A stretch of 29,568 bases of DNA, from the NCBI GenBank assembly GCA_900548355.1, contig URKR01000023.1, forward strand, positions 1 to 29,568. Direction: 5' to 3'. The position numbers were made by a program, and so were the translations under genes. Position 1 is the first letter of the stretch. Every line of letters begins with the position of its first letter. Positions 17,396 to 24,501 of the stretch are shown here, in pieces. The DNA is from an uncultured Oscillospiraceae bacterium (GTDB lineage Bacteria; Bacillota; Clostridia; Oscillospirales; Ruminococcaceae). The notes under the pieces are model-generated. The model worked only from the letters and a program-made list of their open reading frames with translations, did not search any database and had not been told where the DNA came from.

Positions 17396-19081
17396 TCAGC
17401 GAACCCAGCCAAAGCCCAAAATCGTAAATGTTTTATCGGCGTCCTGCGGCGCCATGCGGATTTCGATGCAGTGGGGCGCGGGTTCCGGCTGCTGGAACAG
17501 CACGGTCGGGTGGCAGTGGGTCCAGCCGGCCTCCCGCGGGTCATACAGGCGGGGTTCACCGCCATCCACCGTGACAAGGGCGGCGCCGAACGCCGGCGAA
17601 CCCGAATCTTTCAGCACCATCTGCAGCGCGCGGCAGGTCAGGCGCAGCACAAAGGGCGCGTCGCCTTCCGCCTTCTGCCAGTTGTAGGGGAACTGGGGGG
17701 TGTTGGCGGTATCCGCATCCAGCGGCACCGCCTGCAGGTCGGTATCGGTGCCGGTAAAGCTGCCCGGCTCCACCGTGACGCCCTGCGGCAGGCAGCTGCG
17801 GTCAAAGGCGCGCAGATCGGCAAAATCAAAGCCATAATAGGCGGGCGCTTCCCGGGTCGGCTGCATCAGCTGCTGGCGGTCCACCCGGTCCAGCAGATAC
17901 AGCAGGCAATCCGCCATCACGCGGTGGCCGTTGTTGCTGGGGTGAAACACATCGTAAAAATACTGCCGCCGGGTGATCACCGGCCGGCTGCCGTCAGCCG
18001 GGGCAAACTGCGGGCTGACGGCCTCCAGCACATCCACCATCGGCAGTTCATGGCGCCAGCCGATCGGCGCCAGCCGCTGTTTCAGGTTCCAATCATCGGC
18101 AAACACCGAGAACAACAGGATCACAGCGGGTTCACCGGGTTCGTTCCAGATGCGGCGGACCAGGCTTTCGTAACAAAGGCCCTTGGTCTCATCGCCTTCA
18201 TCGTTGACGGCAAATTCCACCACCACAAGATCCGGGTGGACTTTGCCGTCCCGGGTGATATCCCGGTCATAGCGGATCAGCCCGAGCTGGGAGGGGGTGC
18301 CCCCCACGCCGGCCTTGCTGTAATGCAGGTTGGCGGGCTCGGCGGCGTAGCGATCACGGATGCCCTCAAAGGCACGGCGGGCGTAGCACATGGCCTGGCT
18401 GGGCACAGCGCCCGCCCCCTGGGTGATGGAACCGCCGAGAAACGCGATGGTGACCGGGCGGCCGGCACGCAGGTCAGCCAGGACCCGCTTGAGACGGGCG
18501 TTGTTGCCGGTGCTCAGGCAGGAACGGGCGATCATCTCACGGTAGGCCGGGGTATCAAACCCGACAGGCGGGTCGGGGTCCACTTCGGGGACGGTATAAC
18601 CATCCTGGACATAGAGTTTGACGGTGGCGCTGACCACATCGTCCGCATGGGGCATTTCAAACAGGAATTCACCGGGGTTGGCGTCCCCCTGCGCGCCCGC
18701 AGGGGCCCGCAGCGGCATCACCCGCTCAACGCCGTCGGCCGGGATCGACATGCCCTGGCGGCTGCCGGCGCTGCCGCGCTCGCCTTCAAAGCCGAGGGTG
18801 AAATCCACCGTCATGGCGGGGTCGGCCGCGGTGACGCTGACGCCCACACTGTGGACAAGCTGCCGGAAGCCGGCGGCGGTGCGCAGCAGATCCAGCACGG
18901 CCTGGTCCTGGATGCCGCCCACCATTTTGGCGAAGGTAACCAGACGGTCGCCATTGATATAGATCGGGTGGTGGCCCCGCCCGTCGTTGCTGGGCAGGCC
19001 GCCGACCGGCTTATCCAGCAGCACATAAAAACCGGGCCGCTTTTCGGTCGGGTCCCGCGGTGCGATACGCTCCGTCGCCAT
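17396..19081 (-). CDS. SGNH/GDSL hydrolase, probable acetyl xylan esterase
   Basis: In this 561-residue protein, residues 1-165 form a beta-rich accessory domain and 205-400 an SGNH hydrolase domain. Block I is FLGGSITQG (Ser218), the oxyanion block gives FAVNDEG (Asn293), and the catalytic Asp377 and His380 are in YDVFHPSNNGH. A further beta-rich region fills 420-561. SGNH esterases of this layout in xylan loci remove acetyl groups from xylose, giving the glucuronidase and xylosidase access. No signal peptide is seen, so it should act on imported oligosaccharides. ATG 19081 is chosen for its AGAGGA site; an ATG nine codons earlier is possible. It is the first gene of the long leftward operon. 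Exact ester specificity is inferred from context. Confidence 0.85.
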   Translation of the reverse strand: MATERIAPRDPTEKRPGFYVLLDKPVGGLPSNDGRGHHPIYINGDRLVTFAKMVGGIQDQAVLDLLRTAAGFRQLVHSVGVSVTAADPAMTVDFTLGFEGERGSAGSRQGMSIPADGVERVMPLRAPAGAQGDANPGEFLFEMPHADDVVSATVKLYVQDGYTVPEVDPDPPVGFDTPAYREMIARSCLSTGNNARLKRVLADLRAGRPVTIAFLGGSITQGAGAVPSQAMCYARRAFEGIRDRYAAEPANLHYSKAGVGGTPSQLGLIRYDRDITRDGKVHPDLVVVEFAVNDEGDETKGLCYESLVRRIWNEPGEPAVILLFSVFADDWNLKQRLAPIGWRHELPMVDVLEAVSPQFAPADGSRPVITRRQYFYDVFHPSNNGHRVMADCLLYLLDRVDRQQLMQPTREAPAYYGFDFADLRAFDRSCLPQGVTVEPGSFTGTDTDLQAVPLDADTANTPQFPYNWQKAEGDAPFVLRLTCRALQMVLKDSGSPAFGAALVTVDGGEPRLYDPREAGWTHCHPTVLFQQPEPAPHCIEIRMAPQDADKTFTILGFGWVR

Positions 19082-19138
19082 GCAGCAATCGTCCTCTTTC
19101 CTTGCCATTTTCAAATCTCAATGGCTTTTTGCGTTTCT

Positions 19139-19172
19139 ATCATACAACTTTCTACCCCCCCCCGCTTATCAA
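19139..19172 (-). promoter_or_regulatory. Candidate promoter of the xylan operon with a C9/G9 tract in the spacer
   Basis: The minus strand carries TTGATA (19172-19167) and TATGAT (19144-19139), 58 bases before the SGNH start. The spacer is 22 bases because it contains nine consecutive G residues. At 17 bases there is no good -35 box, so the promoter is weak or activator-dependent, or the call is wrong. Confidence 0.35.
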
Positions 19173-19228
19173 ATATTGCTTTATGTTTGCTTAATTATTG
19201 CTTGTTTTTATCCAAGCCTTTAGTTCTT

Positions 19229-19241
19229 TTTGTGCAAATTG
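19229..19241 (+). promoter_or_regulatory. Copy 2 of the shared TTTGTGCAA motif
   Basis: Reads TTTGTGCAAATTG in the divergent control region, about 150 bases upstream of the SGNH start and 320 upstream of the GH8 start. Confidence 0.4.
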
Positions 19242-19355
19242 ACGAAGGCAATTTTTGCGTACACACCCCCTTCCGGCAGGTGAGTGACAGGGAATGCATT
19301 CTATTACATTTTTGTTTCATTTTATGCACTTTCTGCTCATTTGCAGTTTTTTTCT

Positions 19356-19368
19356 CCTATAATATAGG
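19356..19368. repeat. Perfect 13-base palindrome CCTATA-A-TATAGG
   Basis: Two six-base arms surround one central A. It could be a regulator site. It also contains a TATAAT box on the plus strand, but without a matching -35 element. Confidence 0.35.
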
Positions 19369-19442
19369 CTTCAGGGCTGCGGCTGTTTTATCCAGAATGT
19401 TGCAGCCGGAACGCTGCCAACGCCGTGCAAAGCAATTAATGA

Positions 19443-19472
19443 TTGGTTTGTGCGCCTGCAAACTGCTATAGT
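19443..19472 (+). promoter_or_regulatory. Probable promoter of the GH8 gene
   Basis: TTGGTT (19443-19448), an 18-base spacer and TATAGT (19467-19472). The GCTATAGTGG string is shared with the first ROK promoter. The leader would be about 85 bases. Confidence 0.5.
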
Positions 19473-19563
19473 GGCAGCAAGGGCCGTTTTGCCAATCAGG
19501 CGGCGGCGCAGGGAAAAAAATTGTACAAAACCACCAAATTGTCAACTGAAGGAGGCTGCAGGT

Positions 19564-20556
19564 ATGCAGGGCGCTTTTGAAACAGGGGTCTACCCCAATC
19601 GCTTCGCCGCATTCGGCCATGGGGAAGCGCAGGTCCGCCAGCGGCTGGACGAAGTGTTCCAACAGATGTTCTATGGGCCGGAGGATGTGCGCCTGTACCA
19701 CCCCGCGGGGGAGGATATGGGCTATCTGGAGGATACCGGCAACCATGACGTGCGCACCGAAGGGATGAGCTACGGCATGATGTTCTGTGTCCAGCTGAAC
19801 CGCCGGGCCGAATTTGACCGGCTGTGGCGCTGGGCCCTGACCCATATGTATATGACCGAAGGGGAGAACGCCGGTTACTTTGCCTGGTCCTGCCGGCCGG
19901 ACGGGCAGAAGAACGCCTGGGGCCCCGCGCCCGACGGCGAAGAATACTTTGCCATGGCGCTGTTCTTTGCCGCGCACCGCTGGGGCAACGGCGCCGGCCA
20001 CACCGGGTACCTGGCCGGGCAGAGCGCCTACTACCTGCTGAAAGCCGCCGCCTGGGAGCAGCGCGGCGCCGGCGCCGCGCACAAAGACTGGGTTGCGCTG
20101 GCCGGCGCTGTGATCGCCCGGCTGAACGCGGCCAAAAACAGCGACGGCGAATACCCGTTCATCCTGTCCGAAGAGACCGGCGCCGGGCTGGAATATGACG
20201 CGCTGGGCAGCGCCTGGTGCCTGGCTGCGGCCGCGCTGTACGCCCAGCTGACCGGCGACCGGAGCGGCCTGGCTGAGATGGAGCGCACCGAAGCGCACTA
20301 TTACAACGCCTTTATCGCCCGGGCGGAATGTTACGGCGGCCCGCTGGATACCGACAAGGCCGTGGATTCCGAAGGGGTTCTGGCCTACATCCGGGCGGTA
20401 CGCCGCCTGCATGCGCTGACCGGCCGGACCGTTTACCTGGATCGCCTACAGGATGCCCTGGGCCTGCGCCAGCATTCTGGAAGGTTTGACCGGCCTGTGC
20501 TGGGGCGAACCCTGACCCCCGCCCGGGCTTGCACAGCCGCCGCCATTCCGGTATAA
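19564..20556 (+). pseudogene. Broken GH8 exo-oligoxylanase (Rex-like) fused to part of an unrelated protein
   Basis: Residues 1 to about 142 are clearly a GH8 reducing-end xylose-releasing exo-oligoxylanase. They contain DMGYLEDTGNHDVRTEGMSYG with the catalytic acid Glu66, YFAWSCRPDG, and PAPDGEEYFAMALFF with the conserved Asp124. From about residue 143 (near 19990) GH8 similarity stops. The frame continues into a helical segment with the features YLAGQSAYYLLKAA, GEYPFILSEETGAGLEYDALG and GPLDTDKAVDSEGVLAYIRA, which I associate with an uncharacterised helical-barrel-type family, not GH8. After LQDAL (near 20458) the frame is wrong. The second half of GH8, including its catalytic base, is missing. 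GGAGG precedes the ATG at 19564. The product of 330 residues is unlikely to be active. Confidence 0.8.
20453..20515 (+). pseudogene. Out-of-frame C-terminal tail of the second protein in the fusion
   Basis: In the frame shifted by one, this stretch reads MPWACASILEGLTGLCWGEP and then TGA. It looks like a genuine protein C-terminus. The main frame over the same bases gives an implausible Arg/Pro/Ala-rich end. The shared bases ATGCCCTG mark a probable microhomology deletion point. Confidence 0.6.
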
Positions 20557-20557
20557 T
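20529..20557 (+). promoter_or_regulatory. Sigma-A promoter of the second ROK gene
   Basis: TTGCAC (20529-20534) and TATAAT (20552-20557) are separated by 17 bases, just after the end of the fused pseudogene. The start codon is about 95 bases downstream. Confidence 0.75.
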
Positions 20558-20573
20558 ACAATCATCCGTCAAA

Positions 20574-20610
20574 CACAGCCGTGCGCCGATGTATGCGGGG
20601 CGCGGCTGTG
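20574..20610 (+). other. Stem-loop in the leader of the second ROK gene
   Basis: CACAGCCG-T-GCGCC pairs with GGCGC-GGCTGTG across a short loop, with one bulged base. It starts about 10 bases after the expected transcription start. It has no T-run, so it is not a typical terminator. It may be an attenuator or regulator site. Confidence 0.4.
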
Positions 20611-20652
20611 CTTTGCAATACGTTTGATTCGGCCGCGCAGGTGAGGTTTGCC

Positions 20653-21777
20653 ATGGGAAAAAGCAGCAACAACCGGGAAGTGAAACGCAACAACCGCCTG
20701 GACACCCTGCGGGCCATCCTGGCCAGCGGGCGGATTTCCCAGCCGGCGCTGGCCGCCCGGCTGGGCCACAGCGGCCCGACGGTGCTGCAGAACGTGCGGG
20801 AGCTTATGGCGCTGGGCCTGGTGCAGGAAGCCGGCATGTTTGATTCCACCGGCGGGCGAAAAGCCAAAGCGTTCGCCCCCGTGTGCGACGCCCGGCTGGC
20901 CGTGGGGCTGGAGATCACCCGTACCCACCTGGGCGTCGCGCTGATCGACCTGGCCGGGCATCTGCTCTTCCATGAACGGCACAAACTGCCCTTTGCCATG
21001 ACCACCGCCTACCTGACAAGCCTGGGCTCCGCCGTGACCGGCCTGCTGGCCCAGCGGGCCGTGCCCGAAGGCCGGCTGCTTGGGGTCGGCATCTCACTGC
21101 CCGGTATTGTGGACCGCCAGGGCGCCGTGCTGACCTCCTCCCATGTGCTGCGGCTGTACAATGTGCAGACCGAAAATTTCCGCCGCTTCCTGCCCTACCC
21201 CTGCTTTTTTATCAACGATGCCAACGCCGCCGCCCTGGCCGAGGTACACGGCGGCGAAGACGGCGGCAGCCTGGTCTACCTTTCGCTGAGCAACAGCGTG
21301 GGCGGCGCGATCCTGACAAACGGCCGGCTGTATGCCGGCGACCACCAGCGCGCCGGTGAATTCGGCCACAACACCCTGGTGCCGGGGGGGCGGCGCTGCT
21401 ACTGCGGCAAACAGGGATGCCTGGACGCCTACTGCAACGCTACGGTACTTTCCGACCTGGCCGAAGGCAGCCTGGCGCTGTTCTTTGAACGGCTGCACAG
21501 CGGCAACCCCGGCTGCACGGCCGCCTGGCAGACTTATCTGGAAAACCTGGCGGTGGCGGTGAACAACCTGCACATGTCCTTCGACTGCAAGGTGGTGGCC
21601 GGCGGCTATGTGGGCAGCTACATGGAGGCTTTTGCCCCCACCTTCCCCGAGATGCTGGCCGCGCGCAACCCCTTTGAACCGGACGGTTCCTATTTCCGTT
21701 TCTGCCGCCACCGGGTCAGCGCTTCCGCCATTGGCGCCGCGCTGCTGCCGGTGGAGGATTTCCTGCAGCGGATCTGA
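20653..21777 (+). CDS. ROK family transcriptional regulator (second copy)
   Basis: This 374-residue protein has an N-terminal winged helix (about 12-58, RISQPALAARLGHSGPTVLQ) and a ROK domain. The zinc site is intact: His239 in GEFGH, and Cys249, Cys251 and Cys256 in CYCGKQGC. The sugar-binding segment is INDANAAALAE (187-197). The ATG at 20653 with GTGAGG is chosen over an upstream start at 20581, which lies in the leader hairpin. It follows the GH8 remnant and precedes the dehydrogenase, so it may govern either that gene or the divergent xylan operon. Layout and length match the ROK gene at 2482, but the two differ over most positions. They are old paralogues rather than a recent duplication. 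Confidence 0.87.
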   Translation: MGKSSNNREVKRNNRLDTLRAILASGRISQPALAARLGHSGPTVLQNVRELMALGLVQEAGMFDSTGGRKAKAFAPVCDARLAVGLEITRTHLGVALIDLAGHLLFHERHKLPFAMTTAYLTSLGSAVTGLLAQRAVPEGRLLGVGISLPGIVDRQGAVLTSSHVLRLYNVQTENFRRFLPYPCFFINDANAAALAEVHGGEDGGSLVYLSLSNSVGGAILTNGRLYAGDHQRAGEFGHNTLVPGGRRCYCGKQGCLDAYCNATVLSDLAEGSLALFFERLHSGNPGCTAAWQTYLENLAVAVNNLHMSFDCKVVAGGYVGSYMEAFAPTFPEMLAARNPFEPDGSYFRFCRHRVSASAIGAALLPVEDFLQRI

Positions 21778-21831
21778 ATGCCGGCTGCAGCCCTGCCTGC
21801 CAAAAAGCACAACACACGCACACCCGCCTGC

Positions 21832-21844
21832 CAGATTGCACAAA
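21832..21844 (-). promoter_or_regulatory. Copy 3 of the shared TTTGTGCAA motif
   Basis: The minus strand reads TTTGTGCAATCTG. It lies about 70 bases upstream of the -35 box of the dehydrogenase promoter. Confidence 0.4.
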
Positions 21845-21912
21845 TCAATTGCCTTTGCCCTGTATAGATCGCCAAAATTGAGCGGTCAGCGGAAGATTTT
21901 CACAAAAGGCTC

Positions 21913-21941
21913 TTGACTTTTGGCTGCGCGGGTGTTTTAAT
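21913..21941 (+). promoter_or_regulatory. Sigma-A promoter of the dehydrogenase gene
   Basis: TTGACT (21913-21918) and TTTAAT (21936-21941) with a 17-base spacer, about 50 bases before the ATG. Confidence 0.7.
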
Positions 21942-21960
21942 ACAAACACATTGTTAAACA
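21932..21960. promoter_or_regulatory. Inverted repeats over the dehydrogenase -10 box
   Basis: GTGTTT and AAACAC (6 + 6 bases, six-base spacer, 21932-21949) straddle the -10 box. TGTTAAACA (21952-21960) is a second small palindrome. This position is ideal for repression, and the neighbouring ROK protein is a candidate binder. Confidence 0.45.
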
Positions 21961-21990
21961 CTTTAATAAAGTCAAATCGGAGGTATCCCC

Positions 21991-23043
21991 ATGGATGGCA
22001 TGATGAAGGTCGCAATCATGACTGATATTGGCAAGATGGACTATGTGGAACGGCCGATTCCCGTTCCCAAAGACGATGAAGTGCTCGTCAAGCTGGAGTA
22101 TGTGGGCATCTGCGGCAGCGATATGCACTATTACGAAAGCGGCGCCATCGGCGATTTTGTGGTCAAGCCTCCCTTTGTGCTGGGCCATGAACCCGGCGGC
22201 GTTGTGGTGGAAGTGGGCAAGGATGTCCACACGCTGAAGGTGGGCGACCGTGTGGCGCTGGAGCCCGGCAAAACCTGCGGGCACTGCGAATTCTGCCGTG
22301 AAGGCAAATACAACCTGTGCCCGGACGTGCAGTTCTTTGCCACCCCGCCGGTGGACGGCGTGTTCCAGGAATATGTCGCCCACGAGGCCGGCCTGTGCTT
22401 CAAACTGCCGGACAACGTTTCCACCATGGAAGGCGCGCTGATTGAGCCGCTGGCCGTGGGCTTCCACGCCGCCAACCAGGGCGGGGCCCATATCGGCCAG
22501 ACCGCCGTGGTCACCGGCGCAGGCTGCATCGGCCTGGTATCGATGATGGCGCTGAAGGCGGAGGGCGTCTCCCATGTATACGTCGTCGATATCATGCAAA
22601 AGCGGCTGGACAAAGCCCTTGAACTGGGCGCCGACGGGGTCATCAACAGTAAGGAGGAAGACCCTGTCCAGAAGATTCTGTCCCTGACCGGCGGCGCCGG
22701 CTGCGACCTGGTTATCGAGACCGCCGGCACCGAAATCACCACCCGCCAGGCAATTGGCATGACCAAGAAGGGCGCCACCATCGTGCTTGTCGGCTATTCC
22801 AAGACCGGCGAGCTGACGCTGCCGATCAGCGCGGCGCTGGATAAGGAGCTGACCTTCAAGACGGTGTTCCGTTACCGCCACATCTACCCGATGGCAATCG
22901 ACGCCGTGGCATCCGGCAAGGTGAACCTGAAAGGGATTGTGACCAACGTTTTCCCATTTGACGATATGCAGACCGCGATGGACCAGAGCATCCAGGATAA
23001 AGCCAACATCGTAAAAGCCGTCGTGAAAATTACCAAAGATTGA
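21991..23043 (+). CDS. Zinc-dependent xylitol/sorbitol-type dehydrogenase (medium-chain)
   Basis: The 350-residue cytoplasmic enzyme oxidises a polyol to a ketose with NAD. The catalytic zinc ligands are Cys41 (GICGSD), His66 and Glu67 (GHEPGG), and Glu152 (IEPLAVG). The structural zinc site is Cys96, Cys99, Cys102 and Cys110. The Rossmann motif GAGCIGL is at 176-182. Asp200 at the end of the second strand favours NAD over NADP. GGAGG precedes the ATG at 21991. The sequence fits the sorbitol/xylitol dehydrogenase group. Beside xylan and xylulokinase genes, xylitol to D-xylulose is the natural guess. Sorbitol or L-iditol is equally compatible. It has its own promoter and a strong terminator, so it is a single-gene unit. 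Confidence 0.9.
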   Translation: MDGMMKVAIMTDIGKMDYVERPIPVPKDDEVLVKLEYVGICGSDMHYYESGAIGDFVVKPPFVLGHEPGGVVVEVGKDVHTLKVGDRVALEPGKTCGHCEFCREGKYNLCPDVQFFATPPVDGVFQEYVAHEAGLCFKLPDNVSTMEGALIEPLAVGFHAANQGGAHIGQTAVVTGAGCIGLVSMMALKAEGVSHVYVVDIMQKRLDKALELGADGVINSKEEDPVQKILSLTGGAGCDLVIETAGTEITTRQAIGMTKKGATIVLVGYSKTGELTLPISAALDKELTFKTVFRYRHIYPMAIDAVASGKVNLKGIVTNVFPFDDMQTAMDQSIQDKANIVKAVVKITKD

Positions 23044-23048
23044 TCCGC

Positions 23049-23134
23049 TTTTTTGGCAGACCCGGTAATTCCCTGTTTGCCAACTGGTTTGTTCTGCCAA
23101 AAAACAACCCGGGGTTTGTGCAAATCTGCCAAAA
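23049..23134. repeat. Three copies of TTTTGGCAGA, two forming a 12-base inverted repeat
   Basis: TTTTTTGGCAGA (23049-23060) is the exact inverse of TCTGCCAAAAAA (23093-23104). A third copy TCTGCCAAAA is at 23125-23134, overlapping the fourth TTTGTGCAA motif (23115-23128). It directly follows the dehydrogenase stop codon. The long stem has a T-run before and an A-run after, so it is not a normal terminator for plus-strand transcription. Confidence 0.55.
23115..23128 (+). promoter_or_regulatory. Copy 4 of the shared TTTGTGCAA motif
   Basis: Reads TTTGTGCAAATCTG. Unlike the other copies it is downstream of a gene and not close to a clear promoter. Confidence 0.35.
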
Positions 23135-23165
23135 CCCTCGACTGTCGAAAAAGTCTAAAACGCTC

Positions 23166-23209
23166 GGGCGCGCCGCAGGAGTCTCTCCTGCAGCGCGCCC
23201 TTTTGTTTT
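23166..23209 (+). terminator. Rho-independent terminator after the dehydrogenase
   Basis: GGGCGCGC-C-GCAGGAG pairs with CTCCTGC-A-GCGCGCCC (one mismatch) around a TCT loop and is followed by TTTTGTTTT. Confidence 0.88.
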
Positions 23210-23400
23210 GCGGAGCGGCCCACCGCCACCCACAAGGGCGGCGGGGCCCCATCTTGCTACCTTATTATAATAGATAGATTGTATTGTTATCGGTATCCGG
23301 CGTTTGCCCCTGTTTGTCTCACCGCAAGCGGCGGCGCCGCGGCTTCCACCTCAAGGCAGCCGGCAGAGCGCGGGTTTTAATAAAGAACGAAAAAATCTTC
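23210..23400. other. Spacer without recognisable genes
   Basis: Between the terminator and the next promoter I see no believable coding frame and no ribosome site. A TATAAT at 23266-23271 has no matching -35 box. The sequence may be debris from a deletion. Confidence 0.4.
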
Positions 23401-23429
23401 TTGCAAACGGGCGGCAAAACGAGTATGAT
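23401..23429 (+). promoter_or_regulatory. Sigma-A-type promoter upstream of the GH38-like remnant
   Basis: TTGCAA (23401-23406) and TATGAT (23424-23429) are separated by 17 bases. The palindrome GGCTTTCAAAGCC (23430-23442) follows at once and may be an operator. Confidence 0.6.
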
Positions 23430-23455
23430 GGCTTTCAAAGCCGGTTCCGGCTGGA

Positions 23456-23839
23456 TTGCCGGCCCGGCGAAGGCGTGACCGCCCCGGTGTGGACCAGCTT
23501 CCCGGCAGCTGCATGGAGTACACCATGTCGGACGACGGGCTCGCTTTTGTCGGCGCAGGCGGCAGCGCCCTGATCGCCAGCCGCGATGTACCGCTGTACT
23601 ATTTCAGTGAAATGCGCCACCACCCCATCCGCCTGTGTGACAACCGCCCCGAAAACAACCGCCGGCCCGTTTATTCCTGGGTGATGAACAACACCTGGGA
23701 GACCAACTTCAAGATGGACCTTTCCGGCTTTGCCGAGTACCAGTATACGCTGTGGCTTTCGGATGAGAGCGACCCGATCCGGGCCGTGGACGAGCTGGCC
23801 GAGCGCAGCTTTGACCCCTGGGCGATTATTGTGGGGTAA
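23456..23839 (+). pseudogene. C-terminal remnant of a GH38-like (alpha-mannosidase type) protein
   Basis: Coding sequence becomes convincing at about 23477 (DRPGVDQLPGSCMEYTMSDD) and runs to TAA at 23837. Features resembling the C-terminal beta domain of GH38-type enzymes, as I recall them, are GSALIASRDVPLYYF, PENNRRPVYSWVMNN and TWETNFKMDLSGF. The catalytic barrel is absent. There is no ribosome site or good start codon; the frame begins with TTG or with an internal ATG at 23513. A promoter lies just upstream, so a deletion seems to have removed some 5' coding sequence and left the promoter next to the tail. Family assignment is moderate; its being a fragment is more certain. Confidence 0.55.
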
Positions 23840-23877
23840 CCCCCGGCAACGCCGCAGAGACAGCAGGAGGGACATTC

Positions 23878-24501
23878 ATGCAACACAAAGCCGTTTCGCC
23901 CCGCCAGCAAATGTTGTGGGAGGGCCTGTGGACGCTGTATGGCAACCAGGAGAATTTCCGCTTTGAAAACGGAATCCTGACCACCCGGGATTGCTGGGTT
24001 GCCGACGAGAGCGCCCCGCTTGAAAACTTTGATTTCCGCTTTTCGGCCCGCGCGCCCGAAACTGCGCCCGAGGCTGAAATCTGGGCAGGCTTCCGCCATG
24101 CCAACCGGGAATACCGCTATATGGTGGGGCTGCGGGGCGGCAGCCACAAACACCTGTACCTGGCGCGGCTGGGGGCGGTGGGCTACGACAGGATGCTGGC
24201 GCTCTGCCCGCTGGAATGGTCGCCCGAGCCGGGGGTGTGGTACCAGGTGCGGGTTGTCTGCGCCGGATGCCGGATCGCCGTCTACCTCAACGGCGAAGAA
24301 GCGCCCCGCATCCTGTGCACGGATGAGGACGCCCCCTTCCGCACCGGCTGCGTTGCGCTGGGCGGCGGTTACCTGGAAACCGAATACAAGGAGAGGATGT
24401 TTTGTTCGAGCAGGCCGGCGGCCTGCTGCAGATTCAGGTTTTCCATGCTGTTCCCTTCCGCTCACATCCCGCAGGAGACATGGCTGTTCATGTGGTTGTA
24501 G
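23878..24501 (+). CDS. Concanavalin A-like domain protein, 3' end replaced by foreign sequence
   Basis: This 207-residue reading frame has an AGGAGG site before its ATG, 38 bases after the GH38-like remnant. Residues 1 to about 168 look like a real beta-sandwich of the LamG or DUF1080 kind: ENFRFENGILTTRDCW, WAGFRHANREYRYMVGL, WYQVRVVCAGCRIAVYLNGEE and GCVALGGGYLETEY. Such domains bind or open glycans and often precede a catalytic module. After YLETEY (near 24390) the frame turns into Cys/Arg/Ser-rich nonsense because it enters a short inverted segment whose coding sense is on the other strand. The original 3' part is therefore missing. I cannot name the parent protein. Confidence 0.6.
   Translation: MQHKAVSPRQQMLWEGLWTLYGNQENFRFENGILTTRDCWVADESAPLENFDFRFSARAPETAPEAEIWAGFRHANREYRYMVGLRGGSHKHLYLARLGAVGYDRMLALCPLEWSPEPGVWYQVRVVCAGCRIAVYLNGEEAPRILCTDEDAPFRTGCVALGGGYLETEYKERMFCSSRPAACCRFRFSMLFPSAHIPQETWLFMWL
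24393..24446 (-). pseudogene. N-terminal scrap of an unknown gene in an inverted segment
   Basis: The minus strand has a GGAAGGGA ribosome site and then an ATG reading MENLNLQQAAGLLEQNIL, 18 residues, before it meets the junction with the concanavalin-like gene. It starts 15 bases after the stop of the fragment at 24462, as in a tight operon. Confidence 0.5.

Larger units (their letters stand above)
19082..19563. promoter_or_regulatory. 482-base AT-rich divergent control region
   Basis: This spacer separates the leftward xylan operon from the rightward GH8 gene and is far richer in A and T than its surroundings. I see no credible coding frame and no structured RNA class that I recognise. It holds a nine-C tract, one copy of the TTTGTGCAA motif, a 10-base string ATTTTTGCGT (19251-19260) also present at 2366-2375 near the xylB promoter, a short perfect palindrome, and candidate promoters on both strands. 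Confidence 0.6.

Noticed and set aside
15040..19471. Two long overlapping plus-strand frames opposite the GH3 and SGNH genes
   Set aside because: No ribosome site or domain. They cross an AT-rich spacer and mirror genuine minus-strand genes.
2482..21777. The two ROK genes as a recent duplication
   Set aside because: They share layout and zinc motifs but differ over most of their length, so they are old paralogues.
23266..23271. TATAAT box as a promoter in the spacer after the dehydrogenase terminator
   Set aside because: The position 17 bases upstream is GGGCCC-like, and no gene follows at a sensible distance.
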